Positions 56,914 to 64,000 of a DNA stretch of 64,000 nt are shown piece by piece. The DNA lies in assembly GCA_037349315.1 (NCBI GenBank), contig JBAIAC010000161.1:104501-168500 (forward strand), in the 5' to 3' direction. Under the pieces are notes generated by a model that did no database searches, was not told the origin of the DNA, and was given only the letters and a program-made list of their open reading frames with translations. The translations under genes and the position numbers were made by a program. Each line of letters opens with the position of its first letter. The stretch's first letter is position 1. Source of the DNA: Chelydra serpentina. Its lineage: Eukaryota > Chordata > Testudines > Chelydridae.

Positions 56914-57101
56914 CATAGAATCATAGAATATCAGGGTTGGAAGGGACCTTAGTAGGTCATCTAGTCCAACCCCCTGCTCAAAGCAGGACCAATCCCCAAT
57001 TTTTGCCCCAGATCCCTAAATGGCCCCCTCAAGGATTGAACTCACAACCCTGGGTTTAGCAGGCCAATGCTCAAACCACTGAGCTATCCCTCCCCCCACT
57101 C
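56914..57101 (-). mobile_element. tRNA-derived SINE, antisense, inside CR1
   Basis: Tail repeats at the left, tRNA-like head (GAGCTATCCCTCC) at the right. Flanks ATTAAT and ACTAAT are a plausible aged TSD. Confidence 0.82.
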
Positions 57102-57250
57102 ACTAATGAGTGAGTGTACCATAGATTTATACAGAGGCAATAATATTTTCCTTATCTATCCCTTTCTTGATGATTCCCAATATTGTTCGCTTTTTTGACT
57201 GCTGCTGCACATTGAGTGGATGTTTTCAGAGACCTATTCACAATGACTCT
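57102..57250 (-). mobile_element. CR1 fragment continuing after the SINE
   Basis: Antisense CR1-like sequence; boundaries approximate. Confidence 0.5.
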
Positions 57251-57421
57251 ATTCTGAAAACAGACCATTTAGCCCTACATCAGAAGCAGGAAGCCTGCTA
57301 CACAATCAGTGGGGCCACTAGACAAGCGAGATGCTAAAGGAGCACTCAAGGACAATAAGGCCATTGCAGAGAAACTAAATGAATTCTTTGCATTGGTCTT
57401 CATGGCTGAGGAGGTGAGGGA
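57251..57421 (+). mobile_element. CR1 fragment, plus, split by the hAT MITE
   Basis: Translates as KAIAEKLNEFFALVF, the CR1 motif before the RT. It resumes after the MITE at 58022-58110. Confidence 0.65.
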
Positions 57422-58013
57422 CAGTAGCGTAGGCAGGTCTGGAGCACAGGGGGAGCGGCGCTATAAAAAGGCGCCTCCCCGTTCCCCCTGTACTCATCCG
57501 GCGGCGCTTTAAAGGGCCCAGGGCTCCAGCCGCTGCGGAGCCCTGAGCCCTTTAAAGCACTGCCGGAGCTCCGGCGGTGCTTTAAAAGGCCCGCAGCTCC
57601 CCGCGACTGCAGGAGCCGTGGGCCTTTTAAAGTGCCCCCAGCCCTGCTGCCAGAGCTGGGCTTGGGCAGGGATTTAAAAGGTCCACGGCTCTTGCAGCCG
57701 CGGGAAGCCACGGGCAGCCATGGGCCTTTTAAATCCCTGCCCGAGCCTGGCTCCGGCAGCAGGGCTGACGGGGAGGGGGAAGGGGCGTTTTAAAAGGCCA
57801 GTGGCTCCCCACAGCGGCAGGAGCCCAAGGCCTTTTAAAGCGCCTCCCCCCCGAGCCCAGCTCTGGCAGCGGGACTCAGGGGAGCCGCGGGCTGTTTAAA
57901 GCACCGCTCGAGCCTGGCTCAGGCAGCTGGGCTCGGGCGGCACCTTTTAAGGCGCCGCTTCTCCTCACAGGGGGAGCAGCTACTCCCCCTGCTCCCCCCC
58001 GGCTACGCTACTG
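57422..58013. mobile_element. hAT-type MITE with perfect 8-bp TSD
   Basis: Ends CAGTAGCGTAG and CTACGCTACTG are exact inverse copies. GTGAGGGA flanks both sides (57414-57421 and 58014-58021). The interior consists of GC-rich segments alternating with TTTTAAA-like blocks. Non-coding. Confidence 0.92.
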
Positions 58014-58021
58014 GTGAGGGA

Positions 58022-59365
58022 GATTCCCAAACCTGAGCCATTCTTTTTAGGTGACAAATCTGAGGAACTGTCCCAGGTTGAGGTGTCATTAGAGGAGGTT
58101 TGAGAACCAACCAAGTTAATCAGCCACAGTGGAAGGAGTAATAGACCTCATGTTTCATGGGGGCTTCTCCCTGCTTATCTCCGAATGTGACCTACTTATG
58201 CAGCCTGCATGCAGGGCCTGGGTAGCAGTGCCAACAGAGAACAGGCAGAGGGATCCAGTTACAGGGTGACCAGGCAGAACAGGCCATCTTGGGGGCGGGA
58301 GCCACAGAGCTGCTTGGCAGTAGCTGAGTTGCTTTTTTTCATTTCTTCCTAGAAACTAACACGTTCTGTCCAAGTACTCTGAAAAAAGTGAGCTCTTAGC
58401 AAGGGGACGTTTCCTGCGCCTCCTGACCTGGGGAATTGCTATGGAAAAGCAGGAGTGGGTGCAATAGGCTGGGTATCAGCTGGTGTAAGTTGGCACAGTG
58501 CCACTGCAGTCAATGTAGCTACATGGGCTAATGCCAGCTTGGGCTGTGAGCCACTGTGTCTAATGGGACCCATCTCATCTGCCTGCTGCATCATGAACTT
58601 GCATTTTCAAAATGATTTAAGCACTTGTGCTCCTATGTCACGAGACTCTTGAAAAGCCTACTCCAGCTTCCGATGCCAGGCAGCCATCCTTCAACTGCAG
58701 GAACTGAGATCTCCTCACTGCACTTTGCAGAGTGGGCAATGACAGACACTGGGCCACTCACCGGTGGGTAAGATGAGCTAGTTCATCCCTTAAAGTATTT
58801 GCAAACTAGTCAAATGGTTAATCTAATTAGCAATGTGTGTGAATGGATGAATGAGACTCCCACCCTCCCCAGCTACTGAGTAGCAAAACCACAGCCAAGG
58901 GAACGGGCTTGGCAGAATCAGTGGGGGAAGGAAACTCAGTTGAGCTTGGCTCTAGTGTGGCACAGTGAAGAGACATGAGGGGTGGAGGGGAAAACCTCTC
59001 CGCTGATTTTTTTTTTCCATTTTCCCAACGAGGAGACGTTGTCAGGTGGGGAATCTGATGGGGGTGATACACCTGTCAAACTGTAACGCAGGTGCCCTGA
59101 GGAAAGCTCAGGGAGGAAAGAAACCTCCTGTGGAGCAGAAAGGCAAAATTCAGACCATGAGAGTGGGCCCTTCTGACATTTAGGGGGTTTAAGCAGGAGG
59201 TGTCAGAAAAGTTACCACAGGGAGAGCTGGCTTGTGATAGCCAAGCGTTCATCGTGACATCGCTTTCTGATCCTTTGTCAGCTCTTCCTATCGTGAAGCA
59301 GAATTGACCAATCAGTGGATTGTTCACCCCCAATAGGGAATGTGAGCTGGGTTTAGACCGAGACA
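58022..59365. other. CR1 remnant to about 58110, then unassigned
   Basis: The first 90 bp continue the CR1 piece at 57251-57421. The remainder has no recognised exon or repeat. Confidence 0.4.
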
Positions 59366-59373
59366 GGTTAGTT

Positions 59374-59959
59374 CAGGGGTGGTACAAACTACGGCCCACG
59401 GACCACATCTGGCCTGCAGGACCGTCCTACCCAGCCCCTGAGTTCCCGGCTGGGGAGGCTAGCCTCTCCCCTGCTGTCCCCGCCGCCATGCGGGCAGCAC
59501 TCTGGGGGGCGGGACTGCGCGCTCCGACCGGACAATGCAGCTGCCAGACATGCTGCTCTAAGTGGTGTGATAAGGGGGCCGGGGGGTTGGATAAGGGGCA
59601 GAGGGTCCTGGGGGGCAGTCAGGGGACAGGGAACGGTGGGGGGGGCAGTTGGATAAGCGTGGGAATCCCAGGGGAGCCTGTCAGTGGGTCAGGGAAGTCA
59701 GGGGACAGGGAGCAGAGGGGTTGGATAGGTGGTGGGGTCCTGGAAGTGATTAGTATCGGGGGGGGTCTCAGGAGGGGGCGGTTGGGGACAAGGAGCGGGG
59801 GGGTGGATGGGTCAGGGATTCTGAGGGGGGCAGTTAGGGGTAGGAAGTGGGAGGGGACAGATGGGGGCAGGGGCCAGGCTGTTTGGGGAGGCACAGCCTT
59901 CCCTACCCGCCCTCCAAACAGTTTTGCAACTCTGATGTGGCCTCGGGCCAAAAACCCTG
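59374..59959. mobile_element. hAT-type MITE with perfect 8-bp TSD
   Basis: Starts CAGGGGTGGTACAAAC, ends GGCCAAAAACCCTG. GGTTAGTT occurs on both sides (59366-59373 and 59960-59967). The inside has G-rich, loosely tandem units of about 40 bp, which make the long open frames there. Confidence 0.82.
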
Positions 59960-59967
59960 GGTTAGTT

Positions 59968-60495
59968 TGACCCTACTGATGTGGTGTCGCAATAGTAATC
60001 CTGCTCTGTGTGTAGGGCATTGCGAACTCAGACACTTGGTGTATGTGCTTGGCAGGAGAGTCAAGGGGGGCGATGCTACCATCTGAGGGATTATGACCAA
60101 AGGCCTTTAAGGCAGAATCCCTCTTAAATGTAACACTATAGCAGCTGGGTCTCGGCTGGCCCTGGGTAGCCAGCCACCTCCTCTGGGGAGTAGAGCCCAG
60201 TGCGAAGAGTGGTCCGTGTCAGGATTGGGGAATAGACAGAAGGAAGCTGTCTCTCTCCTGTAGCACACCACGTGTTCATGGGGGAACCTGGTGCTAAATC
60301 ACTCACAGGCGTTGTGGTTCTGGGCCAGGGCTTTGTATGTAGCAGCAGCTACCTCGCTGACATCTCTTGAAATTCAGTCCTTGACCCAAGCTTTGGTCTT
60401 TCCCAGCACCTTGAGCAGAGGGAGGCTGCAGGGAGGGGAAAGGTCCGCTCGCAGCAGCTTCCCGCTATGGGCTCCTAGAGCAGGTGGACAGGGTA
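59968..60495. other. no feature recognised
   Basis: Unassigned sequence. Confidence 0.4.
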
Positions 60496-60792
60496 GGGTG
60501 ACCAGACAGCAAGTATGAAAAATCAGTACAGAGGGTGGGGAGTAATAGGATAAGAAAAAGCCCCAAATATCAGGACTGACCCTATAGAATCATAGAATAT
60601 CAGGGTTGGAAGGGACCTTAGGAGGTCATCTAGTCCAACCCCCTGCTCAAAGCAGGACCAAGCCCCAATTTTTGCCCCAGATCCCTAAATGACCCCCTCA
60701 AGGATTGAACTCACAACCCTGGGTTTAGCAGGCCAATGCTCAAACCACTGAGCTATCCCTCCCCCCTATAAAATCGGGACATCTGGTCACAC
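60496..60792. mobile_element. mariner/Tc1-type MITE split by a SINE
   Basis: Left end GGGTGACCAGACAGC follows a TA. The right end CTGGTCACA is worn. Same family as 47595-47714. The SINE occupies 60586-60773. Confidence 0.78.
60586..60773 (-). mobile_element. tRNA-derived SINE with 6-bp TSD
   Basis: Antisense SINE like that at 56914. CCCTAT is duplicated (60580-60585 and 60774-60779). Confidence 0.9.
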
Positions 60793-63748
60793 AACCCACA
60801 GGGCGCATGCATTCTTTCTACCCCCATATCTACAGAACACCTGTTGCAAATGAAGTCTCTAAGGCAGGAGGAAATCAAGGCGTGCAATACAAGCCCTTCC
60901 CAGTTGCCTTTGGGGGTGCAGGGGATGGAGAGGCAGGGTGGTGCTGGGGGAGATTGCATCCAGTGATTATTTTGAGGGATTTGCTTTGTCTTTCTTTCTT
61001 TTTATTTTCCTCCTTCTTATCCCTTTTGTGGTGTATTTGTCTTCCAGGAAGCTTGGGTGTTCTGTTGATCAGCTCAATCTCTCTCTGGAACTTGTCCTGA
61101 CTGGCTGACGGACTTGGGGAAATCTTTCAGTAGATCTCTTCTTCGGCAATCCTGTGGCTTCATTTCACCGCCCCATTTTTGGTTCTCACTTTGGGAATTC
61201 GGGAGGATGCAGCTCCTCATCCACTGGGAGCAAAATAACTCCCCTCCCTAATTCTGTCATTTGTTTTGATAGCCCAGTGACAGTTTTTAAAATCCCCTTT
61301 GTATGGGTCCCGCTACCAGTGCTGTCTGCGTATACAGAGCAGGTGGCACTCAAGACTAGGCAGCAAAGCGTCTCCTTTAGCAGGACCCATGAAACGTGTC
61401 GCACACTTCAAGACAAAGCTGTGTTAATTAGGTTTGGGGTACTTTGCTTCAGTGGCTGAACAGGAGAATCAGGGCAGGGTGTCACTGTGGGCTGACCCAA
61501 AATGAGAATTTTTCAGCAAACAAAAACGTAAAATTCTGTGCCAGGTTCAACAGTGTTTTGTTTGACTGGAAATGGAACCCCTTTATTTAGCAGTTGAGGC
61601 TTCTTACCTTTTGTGGGGGCAGTCAATTCAAAGTGAAACATGTCATTTCAAAATGCTGTAACCCAACCCTTGTACTTCTTGGAATTGCTTTTTTTCTGGC
61701 TGACCCCACTTGAGGAATTCAGCTTCAATTTGCGAGATATTTCAGCCAACCTAGATATGCATTTTTGGAGAGGGTGGGGGGAAGCTCTGTCTAGCTCTAT
61801 AGCTGATTGCTGCTAGAGGAAGCTATTCACAGTGGCTCCATGGGTGGGGTGAAAGTAGGATCAGCCCTGTAGTGAAGGGCAGAGGCACATACACAAAGCA
61901 TAGGGCCAAGGCAGAAGTACAGGGACAGCTCTGCACTGCAGCAGTCCTTCAGCAGCCAAGGAACAGCTGTTGTCAAGGGATGCCCATGTGAGTTCCTAGC
62001 AGGGGCATTCCTCTATCTGTATGCTCTGCTTATCTTGTGTGCCCCTAACTATGGGGATTGCTAAACATAGGTTGGGTTACATAGAAAGAGGGGAATAACT
62101 GAATATCTAGTTGTGTTCCTGCTCCCCTGTAAGCATCCCTGCTAGTGCCCTCCCCATCCATCCCTCTGCTACCCTACCCTTGCTCATTTCAGAAAGGGCT
62201 GAGCTCCTACAGCTCCTGCTGACACCAACGTGGTCGCTGCTGAAAATCCTGCCAGGGCAGGCATCCAGAATCAGTAGCACTGCTGCAAAGTCGGGGTGTA
62301 GCTTCCCTGTGCTCATCTGTGCGGTGGGGTACAGTTTGTGAAGTGCTGGGGGCACACTGGCTGAAAGGTGCTACCCATGTGCAAGTTTACTCTAATCTGT
62401 CCTTCCATTGAGAGAGAGCCAGTGTCCCAGGAATTGGCAATCACTTCAAGTATCCCTTTAAAGGCCTGTGCCTGAGGTGTGGTGCAGGTATCTAAGCACA
62501 GGCCTGGAAGCCAGGAACCCCTACAGTGTAATGGTGGCTCTGATAGCTATTTTCCCTACAGCCCTGGACAAGTCACTTTGCTGCTCTCTACCTCATTCGC
62601 GCCCTGTACAAAATGGGGAGGATAATCCTGAGCTCACTCCCCGGTACTGGGGATGATTCATGAGGGAATGGGTGGAGAGCAATAAAACACCATGCAGGAC
62701 ACTGCTGACACCATGGGATTGTGTTGGGTTACAAGGAGATTCCCATAGCCAACAGCTCTCTAGCTAAGTAATGATCTGCACAGAGACTCTCAGGGGCTGA
62801 AAAGACTCTGCAGAATGGCTTCCCTAAAGAACTACAACAAACCCAGCACATCTCTAAGATCTAACTGCCTACACATTCAGTCCAGCAGAATTTGTAAACC
62901 CCTCTGGAACAGCTCTAATAGGTGACTCTGGATAAATTATACTTTGTAAGCTGTGTGATTCCCTCTGAGCTCACTTCTTGCCTTCCCACTTGCTACCCAT
63001 GCTATGCTGGGACTTGTTCTCCCAGGGAACTCCTCTCAAGGGCACTGAGCAGGAACCCACTAGAACACGTCTAGTCTGGCTGGAGTTAGAAACACCTCAG
63101 TTCCCCCATGTTGGCCCTGCAGCCCTGGGATGGCATGGCAGGTTGTGTGGCTTGGTGTCAGCCAGGGCCGCTGCTTCAGCAAGCGCTCAGTGCAGCATCT
63201 CTAGGGCTGGGGAAGGCCCCTCTCTCTTCTTCTCTACCAGCCTCTTTATTTCTTCCCCCACTTTGGCAGATCCCTCACTTCTGCCTCTCCTCCCATGACT
63301 CCAGCTGGGATGGGTGTACGGTATTGCTTTACCAGAGTGGAAGAGAGAATCTGAGTACAATTGCATAAAGCATAACCTGTGAAATAGACCCATCAGATTA
63401 ATTTCACGCTCCCCTCTCCTGCTCCCAACTGGTGCAGGAGGCAGCTTAATGGTCACCGCCCTGGCAGTTTGCAGGCGATCCGGACATCCTGGGGACTGTG
63501 ATTCACTGTGGGGAGGACATGGTGATGCTGCAGATGCAAATGTAACAGTGGCCAAAAGCGCCTTTGCAAGTTGACCCCCTGTGAGACCCAACTCATCCCA
63601 AGGGGCTTCAGCCAATGCTCCCCCGCAGCCCTGCGCACTGTCATCGGGCTGTCAGGGGAAAGGCTGCTCCGATCTCAGAGCAGAGAAAGAACCGGGGGCT
63701 GGTGGAAATGTGCTCAGGCACCATCCCTGGGAAAAGATTGCCCAATAA
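60793..63748. other. long stretch without recognised features
   Basis: No convincing exon, repeat end or RNA gene. A short frame near 63468-63535 weakly recalls a ZP-N motif but is not supported. Confidence 0.4.
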
Positions 63749-63938
63749 CCGGGTGTGATGGTGTACCCCATAAGGATTTATGAGGAGATGCTTATAAATG
63801 TATATAGGATATAACTGGAATATGGTTTATGCTACATGTGCCATGTAACAGATCTCTGTAAAAGTTATGACCTACTGAATCTATTCCTCCTGTTTGTATG
63901 CATATATCATTTTTGTAGTTGAAGTTATGAATATTGGT
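63749..63938 (-). mobile_element. LTR-like element (family A, copy 3), truncated
   Basis: Begins TGTGATGGTGT and matches the reverse complement of about 36690-36873 closely. It is cut at 63938 by another repeat. Confidence 0.75.
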
Positions 63939-63939
63939 T

Positions 63940-64000
63940 TCAAGTATCAGAGGGGTAGCCGTGTTAGTCTGGATCTGCAGAAGCGACAAAGGGTCCTGTG
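63940..64000. mobile_element. interspersed repeat at window edge
   Basis: The sequence CAGAGGGGTAGCCGTGTTAG and what follows is a common turtle repeat as far as I recall; the superfamily is not certain and the window ends inside it. Confidence 0.45.

Noticed and set aside
59320..59970. 216-codon plus-strand frame
   Set aside because: Spans a hAT MITE with G-rich repeats; compositional.
63460..63540. Short frame resembling a ZP-N segment (GTVIHCGEDMVML)
   Set aside because: Only a dozen residues fit, a stop follows at once, and no supporting exons were found; too weak despite the trefoil exon at 50.9 kb.

Overview
This window reads as a piece of a turtle (Testudines) nuclear genome. The grounds are: one vertebrate protein gene with a near-human protein sequence; overwhelming CR1 LINE content; tRNA-derived SINEs that end in a CR1-like tail (the tortoise Pol III SINE pattern); a Gypsy element of the Gmr1 type; and many hAT-, Harbinger- and mariner-type non-autonomous elements. 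No prokaryotic features are present. Species cannot be named from the sequence.

Layout. 1-7.7 kb: CR1 pieces, a hAT-type MITE, an orphan KRAB-A exon with a stop codon (4501-4627, minus), other short DNA elements, an LTR-like stretch and a tangle of inverted CR1 3' ends. 8.0-17.7 kb: the one clear host gene, BLOC1S2 (plus strand, five coding exons, all introns phase 1), starting in a CG-rich promoter and ending at an AATAAA at 17673. Its introns carry several MITEs with target-site duplications (TSDs). 18.9-22.5 kb: an old CR1 copy split by an LTR-like element, then a solo LTR with a perfect 5-bp TSD.

23.0-31.0 kb: two PIF/Harbinger elements of different families. The first (22965-27007) looks complete: matching ends, TAA duplication, a spliced Myb/SANT-like gene on plus and an uninterrupted DDE transposase on minus. 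In both elements a third, small, related reading frame lies antisense inside the intron of the Myb gene. In the second element the Myb gene carries two TGA stops and no transposase was found, yet the third frame is open. This is the most interesting observation here.

31.2-38.6 kb: a Gmr1-like Gypsy retrotransposon with both LTRs. Its gag contains a SCAN-like domain, and integrase comes before reverse transcriptase/RNase H. It is broken by stops, frameshifts and an inserted LTR-like element. 38.6-47.8 kb: a quiet stretch with a MITE and a SINE, a long CR1 with a SINE inside it, a Harbinger deletion derivative, and an endogenous retrovirus remnant with an open, 5'-truncated env frame and a 3' LTR. 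47.3-58.1 kb: a hAT MITE with a nested mariner MITE, a 2.7-kb CR1, a trefoil exon resembling zona pellucida ZP1/ZP4 with a damaged splice donor (50915-51104), a near full-length CR1 of another subfamily (about 51.2-56.1 kb, with ORF1 and ORF2), and layered CR1/SINE/hAT insertions. 58.1-64 kb: mostly unassigned sequence with one hAT MITE, a mariner MITE split by a SINE, and an LTR-like end at the right edge.

Apart from BLOC1S2 (subunit 2 of BLOC-1 and BORC, lysosome-related organelle biogenesis and positioning), everything coding is of transposon, retroviral or relic origin. Coordinates of splice sites and TSDs were read base by base; boundaries of old repeats are approximate.
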